Below are positions 1 through 9,462 of a DNA stretch of 40,674 bases, in pieces. The position numbers were made by a program, and so were the translations under genes. The notes below the pieces were generated by a model that saw nothing but the letters and a program-made list of their open reading frames with translations, was not told where the DNA came from and ran no database searches. This stretch comes from Deltaproteobacteria bacterium (lineage in GTDB: Bacteria; Desulfobacterota; Desulfarculia; Adiutricales; Adiutricaceae). Numbering within the stretch: position 1 is the first letter of the stretch; the number at the start of each line of letters is the position of its first letter. Location: the NCBI GenBank assembly GCA_031264185.1, contig JAISEL010000105.1, positions 1 through 40,674 of the forward strand, written 5' to 3'.

Positions 1-1106
<1,106 letters not shown>

Positions 1107-1205
1107 TTACCCCGGCGGATAATTATGAGAATCTATTTTCTTCGGGTTCACCTTGACTTTCGCGTATTTAATTTTATCTATGGTCAAAATTATCCACCGG
1201 AGTAA
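1107..1205. mobile_element. MITE-like element, copy 1 (TA-flanked, IS630/Tc1-type)
   Basis: A 99-bp segment with imperfect terminal inverted repeats. The left end begins TTACCCCGGCGGATAATT and the right end read inward is TTACTCCGGTGGATAATT (16 of 18 identical). It is flanked by TA on both sides (within a longer direct match TAAATA at 1101-1106 and 1206-1211). TA duplication is the hallmark of IS630/Tc1-mariner insertion. There is no coding capacity, so it would need a transposase supplied in trans. Its left arm resembles one arm of copy 2, including the interior motif AATCTATTT. Confidence 0.7.
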
Positions 1206-1320
1206 TAAATAATCCAGCAGAATGTAAACATATGCAAAAATGACAGCTGGGGCAATTACTATTGGCGGAGCAACATAAAGACTGGAATCACCGTTGTCAT
1301 TTTGTTTTTATTTGCTGCTA

Positions 1321-1409
1321 TTACCCCGGCGGATAATTTTGATACAAACAAATCACCATAAGGTAAAATCAATAAAGAAATAGATTATCATAATAATCCG
1401 CCGAGGTAA
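1321..1409. mobile_element. MITE-like element, copy 2 (TA-flanked)
   Basis: An 89-bp element. Its two ends read inward are TTACCCCGGCGGATAATT and TTACCTCGGCGGATTATT, and TA flanks both sides (1319-1320, 1410-1411). Together with its right-hand TA, 63 bp (1349-1411) recur without mismatch, in inverted orientation, at 40448-40510. It looks like an internally deleted derivative of an IS630-type element; an IS630 transposase relic exists in the window at about 34.6 kb, but a parental relationship is not shown. Confidence 0.72.
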
Positions 1410-1411
1410 TA

Positions 1412-2790
1412 ACACAGCATTAGCTGAAATATTTGCAACCAATGATTATTGAGATGATAGGATCAGATCTCAGTGGAGCTGGCTGTGCTGGCAGATAAAC
1501 ATGATCCTCCGACAGCTCAGGCTTAAACAATTCGCCATATGTAACTATATGAGTTTACTATTTTTAACGTGTATTTTTGCGGTCATAAGATAAAGATATT
1601 GGTACTGTAAAATGTTTGATGGATACTGATGGTGGCTGACGCATGACCGCTGCGATTCTGTAGTTGCTGAGTGCGGTGACGGACGACCGGACTGCCGAAT
1701 TGGCGCCCAGGAGTCATAGCGATTACCTGGAAAGTCAAGGAGTCAGTGTTCCTCATCGCCAGACCTGGCAGGATATCCCGGCCAATACCCAGCAGTGGGT
1801 AGATACCGAAATTTTGGTCAACATTTTTGAGCTCCATGGCGAGGACCTCTTGGCTGTCGGCTTTACCAATTCCAACGCCAGTCCAACAGCCGGGGTCAAC
1901 GATTTAGCAGCTGAAGAGGCTAACGGAAAGACGGACTCACTTTTTTTGACAGTCCTTTCGTAAATACTCAAAATCAGTGAGCCTTATCTAAAGGCGGGAT
2001 GATTTTTGAGCCAAGAGAGATTTTGGAATCAGGCCTTCTGGCCCGCAGGCTGCCGGAGACTGTTATCCCTGGCAACTCAGGTCCCTGCCCCGAGCTTTGT
2101 GGTCAGTTTTCTGACATTGCCCGGCTCATCTTTCATTGACAGTAGCTGCTTAAAGTTTTCCTTGATTTAGTGACCGGACACATAACCACCGCCTCAATTG
2201 CTCCAGCTTACATTCGTCGCCTTTCAACATTTTGGTAAAGCCTGCACTGCTACAACGACTATGGCGGCGTATGTCGCTCGCCTCGGCTACGCTTACTTTT
2301 TTGATCAGCTTTTTTTGACTCCTTAAGCGACAATAAATTTTGATAAAATTAAACTTACGCAGCCTGCAGGCATTTAGGGTCCAGCATAACACAAAGTGGC
2401 AGTTTAGGCGGCCTCATCAATTACGGTCAGACCATCTTATGGCCCTTGCCCCCCATACTAATTTTAATGCTCCATGCCTTCCGGAGCGGTTTGTCAATTG
2501 ATTTTACATTCTCAAGCGGACAAATTGTAAACTTTTCAATTTGATCTTGAATTTTTGGCGAAATAATTAAATTTTTCCTTTGGCACCGTAAGATTTTGGT
2601 TGTAGAATGATGGTGTTGGTTGAGATATTTAAACCCTCCAACACTTACCTGCCACGACAGGCGTTAAAATAGGGCTTGGCAGTCTTACTGACCCATTCGG
2701 TTCATTCGAGGTGCTTAGTACCTGGTTCTGCTACTCCGCAATAAAAGCGGCGAGTGGCTCCTTAGGTCAATAGACCACAAACTGGGGTTT
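1412..2790. other. Region with no supportable gene
   Basis: Short frames on both strands (for example 1583-1837 minus and 1664-1963 plus) overlap one another, lack good ribosome binding sites, and resemble no family I know. The 1600-2100 part is less AT-rich than its surroundings and may be decayed coding sequence of unknown origin. I see no RNA gene or clear terminator. Confidence 0.4.
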
Positions 2791-2798
2791 AGCAGAAT

Positions 2799-3233
2799 TT
2801 GGAAGAAAAACGCAGCAGTTTGTGTCCGCTTGAAGAATATAATGGCATCACGCTAAAGCCCACGACCATAGACGAGGCAGCACATTTTCTTGCAATGCAA
2901 ATTGTAGTCTGCACGCAACCGTCAAGGAAGCCGATATCGCGACAGTTTATATTAGCAAAGAAGGGAACGCCCACCAAAAGTCGAGTCTGCCGGTATTTGT
3001 CAGGATTGCCGATGGGCTTGGATCCGAGTTGAACTCTCTGATTTGCGATAACATTGTGGAGTCTCCGTTTCAGAACTCGGACTTGCCGCTCTACTTGACG
3101 ATTGTTCCTACCTTGATATTCGGCTGATTGTCAGTCAGATGTAGCCGTTGAAGGAAGAACTGGCGAATGGCGAAGTACTCCAAAGGAGTGCGGCAAAGGC
3201 ATTTGAAATTGAAAATACCAGCGAAGGTAATAA
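2799..3233 (+). pseudogene. Decayed coding remnant upstream of the DUF3990-like gene
   Basis: Protein-like sequence on the plus strand is split over frames. One frame (2799-3032) contains LEEYNGITLKPTTIDEAAHF. A second, from about 2921 to a stop near 3126, contains EADIATVYISKEGNAH and a hydrophobic end. A third (about 3142-3236) ends in AAKAFEIENTSEGNK just before the next gene. None alone has a convincing start. The pattern suggests one or two genes broken by frameshifts ahead of the 3.3-4.3 kb gene group. I cannot name the family. Confidence 0.35.
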
Positions 3234-3290
3234 ATAGATGGCTATGTTATACTTTATCACGGTACGATTAGTATCTTTAATGCCATTGAC

Positions 3291-3779
3291 GTGAATCAAG
3301 GCAAGCCGTACAAAGATTTCGGGCGCGGATTTTACGTCAGCCGAACGGAGTCGCAAGCACGGCGAATTGCCATCCGCAACCGCAACTTTAAGAACGACTT
3401 GCTAGCTGAAAATGGTATCATGCCTGACGCACAAGCGTGGGTTTACACCTGTGAATTTGACGACGGCAATCTGGCTAAACTTAAAGTGAAAGAGTTCACC
3501 GAACCAAACAAGGAATGGGTGCAGTTTGTCGTTAAGAACCGATCTAACCGCAAGCGTCAGCACGACTATGACATAGTTATAGGTTCGACCGCGAACGATG
3601 ACACAAATGTTGCAGTACAGGCGTTTATGAACCGTATCTACGGAGATCCTAACAGTGACAAAGCAATCCAAACATTCTTGGATAATATTCTGCCAGACAG
3701 ACTTCCGTATCAAATGTTCTTCGGAACGCAACGTGCGGTGAACCTACTTCGGAACGTTGGAAGGATGGCGGTCAGATGA
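3291..3779 (+). CDS. DUF3990-like protein (ADP-ribosyltransferase-fold), 5' end damaged
   Basis: The encoded protein carries NQGKPYKDFGRGFYVSRTES, very like DUF3990 proteins, a family placed in the ADP-ribosyltransferase superfamily and usually found with small DUF3791-type partners. The conserved first strand of the family (ILYHG-like) is present here as VILYHGTISIFNAID, but it lies upstream of the only normal start codon in frame (GTG 3291). The frame is open back to 3234 with no ATG, GTG or TTG before the YHGT motif; two ATGs at 3238 and 3244 are in another frame. So either a small indel removed the start and inactivated the gene, or an unusual start is used. The stop overlaps the next start by ATGA, showing an operon. 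A role as toxin or modifier is inference from the family. Confidence 0.6.
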   Translation: MNQGKPYKDFGRGFYVSRTESQARRIAIRNRNFKNDLLAENGIMPDAQAWVYTCEFDDGNLAKLKVKEFTEPNKEWVQFVVKNRSNRKRQHDYDIVIGSTANDDTNVAVQAFMNRIYGDPNSDKAIQTFLDNILPDRLPYQMFFGTQRAVNLLRNVGRMAVR

Positions 3780-4018
3780 AAATTGACGAGAACCAAATCG
3801 CCTTTATTGTTAAGGTGCTGACGGCGAACGTCGCGGAGAAACTCGCGGAGATTTCAGGTAAGTCAACAACCGATGCCCTGCGTGATTTTATGGCCACCAA
3901 AACGTATAGTGTTTTGATGAAACCCAATTCGCAGCTCTACCGTGAAAGTCCCGCCTGTGTGGCGGAAATGGTTGAGGCAGAACAGTCCGGCGACTGGGCG
4001 CGGTGGTTGGAGGTGTGA
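3776..4018 (+). CDS. Small partner protein of the DUF3990-like gene
   Basis: 80 residues beginning MKIDENQIAFIVKVLTANV. It is predicted mostly helical, with no membrane segment or signal peptide. The start is favoured by a GGAAGGA ribosome binding site at 3759-3765 and a 4-bp ATGA overlap with the gene before. It ends in EQSGDWARWLEV. I recognise the pattern from small proteins encoded next to DUF3990/DUF3791 genes but cannot assign a family with certainty. Its position suggests a cognate antitoxin or accessory protein; this is inference from operon structure only. Confidence 0.6.
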   Translation: MKIDENQIAFIVKVLTANVAEKLAEISGKSTTDALRDFMATKTYSVLMKPNSQLYRESPACVAEMVEAEQSGDWARWLEV

Positions 4019-4020
4019 CG

Positions 4021-4269
4021 ATGAAAATTAATCCTTTGTTGTTCCTGCAAGCTGACGTCTCTAACGAGTATATGCGCCGACACAACCTCACTCCGCAGGA
4101 ATTTCTTGAGCTTGATAAGAAGCACAACATTCTACGTTTCCTTGAAATCGGCTATGAACCGTTTCACCTTACAGGAACGCAGGGCGTTGTTGAGGAAGTT
4201 GAGGATTACATCCAACGTCGAGAGACAGCTGCAGCTGCGATGTTAACCAATAAGAAACTATCCACTTAA
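4021..4269 (+). CDS. DUF3791-like small protein
   Basis: 82 residues starting MKINPLLFLQADVSNEYMRR. The body, with LTPQEFLELDKKHNIL followed by RFLEIGYEPFHLTGTQGVVE and EDYIQRR, fits the DUF3791 pattern of a helix, a Y-x-x-x-H/F turn and a terminal 'VEDI' helix. I chose ATG 4021 rather than an upstream GTG because GGAGGTG at 4009-4015 is well spaced for it. It follows the previous stop by 2 bp and closes the three-gene group. DUF3791 proteins commonly accompany DUF3990 proteins; an antitoxin role is plausible but unproven. Confidence 0.65.
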   Translation: MKINPLLFLQADVSNEYMRRHNLTPQEFLELDKKHNILRFLEIGYEPFHLTGTQGVVEEVEDYIQRRETAAAAMLTNKKLST

Positions 4270-4627
4270 TCGTTACTTTCTGCAGCTTGGCTTGAGTACA
4301 ATGCAACTAAATATAAAAGCTTGCAATCAAACCGAAATGCAGCCTGATACGCTAATTTCAAAATTGACGTATGCGACTTCTGTGATTCACCTCAGGCCCC
4401 ATGGCGCAAAGGAGCGAGCAGCAACTATTTCTTGAAGCCGCTTTCAGCACACCTGCCATTACCTGCGAGAAATACAAATTACGTTAAATATTCATTCATT
4501 AAATTATAACGAAACAAAAAAAGAAATAAATTTGCCAAGTAAAAAAAGAATTGCAGAAAAAGCCCGGCAAAAATCGACAAAAACAGTTAAGGCTGAAGGC
4601 TGAAAATTTAAAATAAACTGTTGATAA
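4270..4627. other. Intergenic, nothing recognised
   Basis: AT-rich spacer between the accessory genes and tRNA-Thr. I see no reading frame, clear hairpin terminator or repeat. The tRNA gene at its right border is a possible boundary for the accessory DNA at 1-4300, but I see no duplicated tRNA 3' end to the left that would mark an integration site. Confidence 0.4.
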
Positions 4628-4703
4628 TGGAGCCGACGAGGGGACTTGAACCCTTAACCACCTGATTACAAATCAGGAGCTCTGCCAATTGAGCTACGTC
4701 GGC
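4628..4703 (-). tRNA. tRNA-Thr (anticodon UGU), CCA encoded
   Basis: Read on the minus strand, a complete cloverleaf is visible. The 7-bp acceptor stem is GCCGACG pairing with CGTCGGC, the D arm contains AGCTCAATTGGCAGAGCT, the anticodon stem CCTGA/TCAGG encloses loop TTTGTAA with anticodon TGT, and the T arm contains GGTTCAAGTCC. The discriminator base is T and the terminal CCA is genomically encoded (plus-strand TGG at 4628-4630). It decodes ACA and related Thr codons. Confidence 0.95.
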
Positions 4704-4726
4704 TTAATAACCAAATGGGACCTTTT

Positions 4727-4749
4727 GGGTCTGAATTAAAATCAGACCC
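4727..4749 (-). terminator. Hairpin downstream of pnp
   Basis: An 8-bp perfect stem, GGGTCTGA with TCAGACCC and a 7-nt loop, lies 15 bp beyond the pnp stop codon. No good U-tract follows on the minus strand, so it may be a 3'-end stabilising hairpin or a weak terminator rather than a canonical intrinsic one. Confidence 0.45.
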
Positions 4750-4764
4750 TAAGGCCGTATAATA

Positions 4765-6849
4765 TTAGCGGCCGCCTTCTTCAATGACCGCCCGCCGGGA
4801 AAGACGGATCTTACCGGCTTTGTCGATGCCCAAAACTTTGACATCAAACACGTCCCCTTCTTTGCAGACATCTGAGACGCGCTGGACTCTCTCCGGGGAC
4901 AGTTGGGAAATATGAACCAATCCGTCGGTGCCTGGCAGGATCTCCACAAAGGCTCCGAAGTCCACGATCTTGACCACCCGGCCGGAGTAAATCTTGTCCA
5001 CTTCCGGAGACAGGGTATAGCGCCGGACAGCCTCAACGGCCGCCTGAGCCTTTTCCTGGGAGGGAGCGTAGATAATGACCTTGCCGCTGTCTTCCACTTC
5101 CAGACGGGTGTCGGTCTCCGCCTGGATGGATTTAATGATCTTCCCCCCCGGTCCGATTATATCTTTGATCTTATCCGGATTAATTTCAATAATCGTAGTC
5201 TGGGGAGCGTACTGGGAGATCTCTTTTCTGGGGCCCTTTAAAGTTTTGGCCATGGCGGCCAGAATATGGAGCCTTCCTTCTCTGGCCTGGGCTAAAGCCC
5301 TGGTCATAATTTCCCTGGTAACGCCGCTGATTTTTATGTCCATCTGAACAGCGGTGATGCCGTCCTTTGTGCCGGCCACCTTAAAATCCATGTCGCCTAA
5401 GTGATCTTCATCGCCTAAGATGTCGGTTAAAACCACGACCCGTTCGCCGTCCACCACCAGACCCATGGCTACTCCGGCCACCGGGGCTTTAATGGGCACG
5501 CCGGCATCCATTAAAGCTAAGGCTCCGGAACAGACTGTAGCCATGGAGGACGAGCCGTTGGACTCTAAAATCTCCGAAACGACCCTGACCGTATAAGGAA
5601 ATGAATCATGGTTCGGCATAACGGCTCTTAAAGCCCGTTCGGCCAGAGCTCCGTGCCCTATCTCCCTTCTGCCGGGAGCGCCTAAGCGTTTGACTTCCCC
5701 GGTGCAGTAAGGCGGAAAATTGTAGTGGAGCATAAAAGTTTTGGAGCTGTCCCCGATAACCGTATCTAATCTCTGGTCATCATAGCTTGTGCCTAAGGTA
5801 GCTACCCCTAAGCTCTGGGTTTCCCCCCGCGTAAAGATAGCCGAACCGTGAGCCCGAGGCAGGCAGCTGACCTGACACTCAATGGGCCTGACATCGGTCA
5901 GGCCGCGACCGTCAATTCTCTGGCCTTTGTCTAAAATAAGACCCCGTAAAATTTCCCCTTCCAGCTCGTGAACGGCCAGGGAGATATCGGAGGCGCTGTC
6001 AGGATAATTCTCAGTTAGAGCCTCTTTGACTTTGGCCCCTAAATCACTTACTTTTTGGTGCCGGATTTGCTTTTCCGGGGTAGTCAGGGCGACCAGCATG
6101 TCATTTTGGTAATCGGCTTTAATCTTTTTAATCAGTTCGTCGTCATGGGTGACTTCCGGGACCGCTCTTTTCGGTTTTCCGCAGCTTTCCCTAAGCTTTC
6201 TTTGCATGTCCAACAAAGGGGCCACCGCTTTCTGGCCCAAAAATATGGCCTCTAAAATATCGGCTTCATTAGCTTCTTTAGCCCCGCCCTCGACCATAAC
6301 CACAGCCTCATCGGAAGCGGCTACGATTAAAACCAGATCCGCCTCTTCCAGCTGGCTTTGGGTGGGGGCGACTGTCAGCCGGCCGCCGACCCTGGCCACT
6401 CTGGTGCCGGCAATGGGACCGTTGAAGGGGATATCAGATATAAAAAGAGCCGCCGAGGCTCCCAGCATGGCCAGGAGATCGGGATCGTATTTGTCATCCA
6501 CAGACAGGGCCTGGGCAATAACCTGGGTTTCATAGGTCCAGTTCTTGGCGATCAGGGGACGACAAGGCCGGTCAATAAACCGGGAAGTTAGGGTCTCCTT
6601 TTCAGAAGGCCGGCCGACTTCCCGACGGAAAAAGTTACCTGGAATGCGGCCTACGGAGTAGAACCTTTCCTGATAATCAACCGTCAGGGGTAAAAAATCT
6701 ATCCCTTCCCTCTTTTCCTGGGAAGCCTGAGCCGTGGCCAGAATCACTGTCTCCCCCATGGTAACCACGACCGACCCGGAGGCCTGCTTGGCCAGCCGAC
6801 CGGATTCAATGGTGACTACGGAGTCGCCAAATTTAGTTTCAAATTTCAT
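4765..6849 (-). CDS. pnp: Polyribonucleotide nucleotidyltransferase (PNPase)
   Basis: 694 residues, the usual length for PNPase, the phosphorolytic 3'-5' exoribonuclease that degrades mRNA and can add tails, often with the degradosome. Order: first RNase PH domain (GRIPGNFFRREGRPSE-like loop appears as GRIPGNFFRREVGRPSEKE), helical linker, second RNase PH core (about 320-540, with LGAPGRREIGHGALAERAL), KH domain with IIGPGGKIIK near 565, and C-terminal S1 domain with VDFGAFVEILPGTDGLVHIS. I chose the ATG giving MKFETKFGDS because AAGGAG at 6859-6864 is properly spaced; a longer frame adds 23 residues unlike the family. It is the last gene of the rimP-pnp cluster; its leader carries an IS605-type relic and it sits next to rpsO as in many bacteria. 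Confidence 0.97.
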   Translation of the reverse strand: MKFETKFGDSVVTIESGRLAKQASGSVVVTMGETVILATAQASQEKREGIDFLPLTVDYQERFYSVGRIPGNFFRREVGRPSEKETLTSRFIDRPCRPLIAKNWTYETQVIAQALSVDDKYDPDLLAMLGASAALFISDIPFNGPIAGTRVARVGGRLTVAPTQSQLEEADLVLIVAASDEAVVMVEGGAKEANEADILEAIFLGQKAVAPLLDMQRKLRESCGKPKRAVPEVTHDDELIKKIKADYQNDMLVALTTPEKQIRHQKVSDLGAKVKEALTENYPDSASDISLAVHELEGEILRGLILDKGQRIDGRGLTDVRPIECQVSCLPRAHGSAIFTRGETQSLGVATLGTSYDDQRLDTVIGDSSKTFMLHYNFPPYCTGEVKRLGAPGRREIGHGALAERALRAVMPNHDSFPYTVRVVSEILESNGSSSMATVCSGALALMDAGVPIKAPVAGVAMGLVVDGERVVVLTDILGDEDHLGDMDFKVAGTKDGITAVQMDIKISGVTREIMTRALAQAREGRLHILAAMAKTLKGPRKEISQYAPQTTIIEINPDKIKDIIGPGGKIIKSIQAETDTRLEVEDSGKVIIYAPSQEKAQAAVEAVRRYTLSPEVDKIYSGRVVKIVDFGAFVEILPGTDGLVHISQLSPERVQRVSDVCKEGDVFDVKVLGIDKAGKIRLSRRAVIEEGGR

Positions 6850-6965
6850 GCCTTTTTTCTCCTTGCCCAAACCTGCGTCAGGGCAGTTGTCTGACTGCCC
6901 TGAAAAATGGAGCTCCATGCTCCAGGGAGTTTTCCCATCAAGGTGCCTGTTTAAGTTTTCCGAGC

Positions 6966-7075
6966 TGGCATCCGCCCCCGTTTAAAGTCGGGGGATTCTC
7001 ACAGAGCCAAAAAAGTTATCGCTCACAGTCTCATCAGTGATTCCTGCTTCATCGGCCGAAAAAACGTTTACGGCG
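6966..7075 (-). mobile_element. IS200/IS605-type right-end relic in the pnp leader
   Basis: Minus-strand reading gives GATGAAGCAGGAATC, then GGCTCTGTGAGAATCCCC, then a hairpin CCCCCG-x8-CGGGGG and GGATGCCA. The same ordered blocks occur at 15921-16070. GAATCCCC-hairpin-GGGGAGGATGTCA is the familiar right-end structure of IS200/IS605 (tnpB-bearing) elements. No transposase or tnpB coding sequence remains, so this is a palindrome-associated remnant. It lies 115-225 bp upstream of the pnp start and would be transcribed in the pnp leader. Confidence 0.6.
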
Positions 7076-7175
7076 GCGACCAGACCGGTGTTATTTCAAT
7101 AGCCGCATTTTCTGAACTATGCGGCCCTTTGGATAAATACTGAGCCCGTATTAAAAACTAAAAGGGGCCTGATTA

Positions 7176-7205
7176 TTCCCGGAAAAGGCCGGCCTTTTCC
7201 GGGAA
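7176..7205 (-). terminator. Perfect 15-bp palindrome between rpsO and pnp
   Basis: TTCCCGGAAAAGGCC is followed immediately by its exact complement, giving a long GC-rich hairpin just after the rpsO stop. On the minus strand only a short T run follows later (CCCCTTTTAGTTTTT). In E. coli the rpsO-pnp junction has both a terminator and an RNase III-cut hairpin controlling pnp; either function is possible here and is inferred from position. Confidence 0.6.
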
Positions 7206-7223
7206 AGAAACGCTTATTTTAGC

Positions 7224-7487
7224 CTACTTCCTGAGCCCTAAGCGGCTGATTAAATCACGGTAGCGGCCTATATCAACCTTTTTGAGGTAGTTTAAAAGGC
7301 GGCGCCTCTGGCCGACCAGTTTCAACAGTCCCCGGCGGGAGGTGTGGTCCTTGTGGTGGACTTTAAAATGCTCGGTGAGAGTGCTGATCCGGTCAGACAG
7401 GAGGGCTACCTGAACCTCGGGGCTGCCGGTATCGCTTTCATGTTTACGGTAAGCGGCTAAAATTTCCGCTGTTTTGGCGTTGGACAT
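7224..7487 (-). CDS. rpsO: 30S ribosomal protein S15
   Basis: 87 residues from [20 protein letters not shown]; the bacterial S15 signature is clear in [15 protein letters not shown] and in [21 protein letters not shown]15 binds the central domain of 16S rRNA early in 30S assembly. The ATG at 7487 is preferred over an upstream in-frame start because AAGGAG at 7494-7499 precedes it at good spacing. It lies between truB and pnp, the standard arrangement, and is followed by a strong palindrome. Confidence 0.97.
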   Translation of the reverse strand: MSNAKTAEILAAYRKHESDTGSPEVQVALLSDRISTLTEHFKVHHKDHTSRRGLLKLVGQRRRLLNYLKKVDIGRYRDLISRLGLRK

Positions 7488-7522
7488 TTTCAACTCCTTG
7501 CCCAATGTAAGTTGCGCCGCTT

Positions 7523-8452
7523 TTACGGCTTAAAGACCCGCACAGGCCGCAAGAAAGGCCTATGGGGCTCAAATTCTGCTTCGCTGTCTATCCGGCCTAC
7601 GGCCACGAGCCGCTCGTCCGGACCTAAAATTTTATATCTGCCCTTTGGCCCGCAAACAGCCGGAATATTTTCTTCGGTCAGGTAAATACCCCGGCCCTGT
7701 CTGATTTTCCCGGCTCCGGCCTGGTCAACCTTAATCCGGGGCATGGCGACTAAAACGGCCTCTGGCCCTAAAAGGCACTTTTCAGCCTCATCTCTGGAAA
7801 AAGGGGGCTTAAGGGCCCTTGAAAGCTCAAAAGGACCAATACTTTCCCTTTTAAGTTCCCGGACCGCCCCGCCGCTGAGCCCCAGTTTTTGGCCTAAATC
7901 CCTGGCCAGAGAGCGGATATAAAAGCCCGACGATACCCGGACCCACAATGTAACCTGCGGCGCCTCATAAGCAATAAGCTTAAAATCAAAAAGCCTGACT
8001 TCTCTGGGGGCCAAATCCAAAGGCCGTCCGGCTCGGGCCGCTTTATAGGCTCTTTGCCCTCCCACTTTGACAGCCGAATAAGTCGGCGGCACCTGGGCTA
8101 TAGGACCTGCCAAAGAGTTCAGGGCCGATTCAATTTCTTTTCCCGAAGGATACGGCCCCGAATGCTCAGAGACTACAGGCCCGGTTATATCATCCGTTTC
8201 AGTCAGCAGGCCTAAGGTGACCACAGCTAAATAAGTCTTCTCCATTCCGCTTAGATATTCGGCCAGCCGGGTGGCCTGGCCGAGTAAAAGACCCATAAGG
8301 CCGACGGCCAGAGGATCTAACGTGCCGATATGGCCGACGGCTTTCTGCTTTAAGATATTTCTGGTCTGTCTGACCAAATCAAAACTGGTCAGACCGGCAG
8401 GCTTATCCAGCAATAGTAAACCGTTTAATTCCGGTAGAGTTAAGTTAATCAC
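7523..8452 (-). CDS. truB: tRNA pseudouridine(55) synthase
   Basis: 309 residues, normal for TruB, which makes pseudouridine 55 in the T loop of tRNAs. The catalytic motif is visible as [12 protein letters not shown] with the essential Asp near residue 47; the family opening [18 protein letters not shown] and the [10 protein letters not shown] strand follow, with [14 protein letters not shown] in the second half. The C-terminal part after about 230 carries a PUA-like extension ([31 protein letters not shown]). The start is GTG overlapping the nrnA stop as GTGA, indicating translational coupling. Confidence 0.95.
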   Translation of the reverse strand: MINLTLPELNGLLLLDKPAGLTSFDLVRQTRNILKQKAVGHIGTLDPLAVGLMGLLLGQATRLAEYLSGMEKTYLAVVTLGLLTETDDITGPVVSEHSGPYPSGKEIESALNSLAGPIAQVPPTYSAVKVGGQRAYKAARAGRPLDLAPREVRLFDFKLIAYEAPQVTLWVRVSSGFYIRSLARDLGQKLGLSGGAVRELKRESIGPFELSRALKPPFSRDEAEKCLLGPEAVLVAMPRIKVDQAGAGKIRQGRGIYLTEENIPAVCGPKGRYKILGPDERLVAVGRIDSEAEFEPHRPFLRPVRVFKP

Positions 8453-9462
8453 CTGGGTTTTAAATACCTGATAGCCTGGCTTAAAAACCTCTCCCTGGCC
8501 TGAGCCGGATCGCCGGAGGGATCGGTGTAAGCCGCAGCCTGCCGATGGCCGCCGCCGCCGAAATGTTCGGCCACTTCCTGAACATTGTAGTGAAGATCGC
8601 TCCTTAAGCTGACCCGGGTGTGACCCTGACCGTCCACCCGGAATAAAACTGCCACTTCCACTCCGGACATGGATCTGGGATATTCCACAAAACCGTCCAT
8701 ATCGTCTAAATTGGCCCCTGTTTCCTCCAGCATGGCCTGAGTTAAAAGCATACTGGCCAGATGGCCGTCAAAAGTAATTTCCAAAGTGCCCAAAGCCGCA
8801 GCCAGCAGCCGGACCCGGGCCTGGGTCCAGTTTCTTTTTAAGCAGCCGGCCAGATACTCCGAACGGGCCCCGTGAGCTACCAGAACGCTGGCCTGCCGGA
8901 AAGACTCGCTGGTGGAGTTATTCTGGGAGAAAAAGCCCGTATCCGACATTAAAGCCACCATCAGCGCCTCGGCTATAGACCGGGTAAGAGGCACATTTAA
9001 AGCTTCAATGACTTTGAACATCAGTTCTCCGGCCGAAGAAACCTCGGGACTGTGGATTTTGGCAATGGGCTTAAAAATATGCTCCTGACCCGGATGATGG
9101 TCAACAATCAAAATCGGCGGCAAAAGATCCTGGTCAACCATTCCTTCCCAAATGCGGTCAGGCTGAAGACAGTCAACAATAACGGCCAGATCAAACTGGC
9201 TTAAATCTTTTTCCGTTGCCTCAATAAGCCGGCAATCCCTGACCCCGTTCAATAAAAACGCCAGATGGCCGTGGATCCTCCCCTGGTAACCTAAGGTAAC
9301 TTTCCGGCCCAGACTTTCCAAAGCCAGATATAAAGCCACCGAAGAGCCTAAACTGTCGCCGTCGGGATTGAAGTGCCCCATGACCAGAGTATGGGAGGCA
9401 GACAGAAGAGTATCCAGAAACAGACTGTCATGTCCCGGAAATAAAGCTCCGGCGCCGCTCAT
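8449..9462 (-). CDS. nrnA: DHH/DHHA1 phosphoesterase, NrnA-type oligoribonuclease/pAp phosphatase
   Basis: 337 residues. The DHH motifs are intact: GHFNPDGDSLGS, VIVDCLQ, VDHHPGQE for metal binding, and in the C-terminal DHHA1 domain FGGGGHRQAAAY for substrate binding. NrnA-type enzymes finish RNA decay by hydrolysing nano-RNAs and can dephosphorylate pAp. The gene overlaps rbfA by ATGA and truB by GTGA, so it is embedded in the operon. Functional assignment rests on family and on its common place between rbfA and truB in this phylum. Confidence 0.9.
   Translation of the reverse strand: MSGAGALFPGHDSLFLDTLLSASHTLVMGHFNPDGDSLGSSVALYLALESLGRKVTLGYQGRIHGHLAFLLNGVRDCRLIEATEKDLSQFDLAVIVDCLQPDRIWEGMVDQDLLPPILIVDHHPGQEHIFKPIAKIHSPEVSSAGELMFKVIEALNVPLTRSIAEALMVALMSDTGFFSQNNSTSESFRQASVLVAHGARSEYLAGCLKRNWTQARVRLLAAALGTLEITFDGHLASMLLTQAMLEETGANLDDMDGFVEYPRSMSGVEVAVLFRVDGQGHTRVSLRSDLHYNVQEVAEHFGGGGHRQAAAYTDPSGDPAQARERFLSQAIRYLKPR

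Noticed and set aside
1664-1963. 99-codon plus-strand frame, overlapped by two minus-strand frames
   Set aside because: None of the three has start signals or family resemblance; probably random or long-decayed coding DNA.
1107-4703. Genomic island integrated at tRNA-Thr
   Set aside because: The accessory genes lie next to the tRNA, but I find no integrase and no repeated tRNA end on the far side.
6850-6918. 23-residue upstream extension of PNPase
   Set aside because: The family start MKFETKFGDS has AAGGAG at the right distance; the upstream start has none.
7176-7205. Restriction or recombination site
   Set aside because: The perfect palindrome fits a transcript hairpin between rpsO and pnp much better than a recombination site; no recombinase is near.
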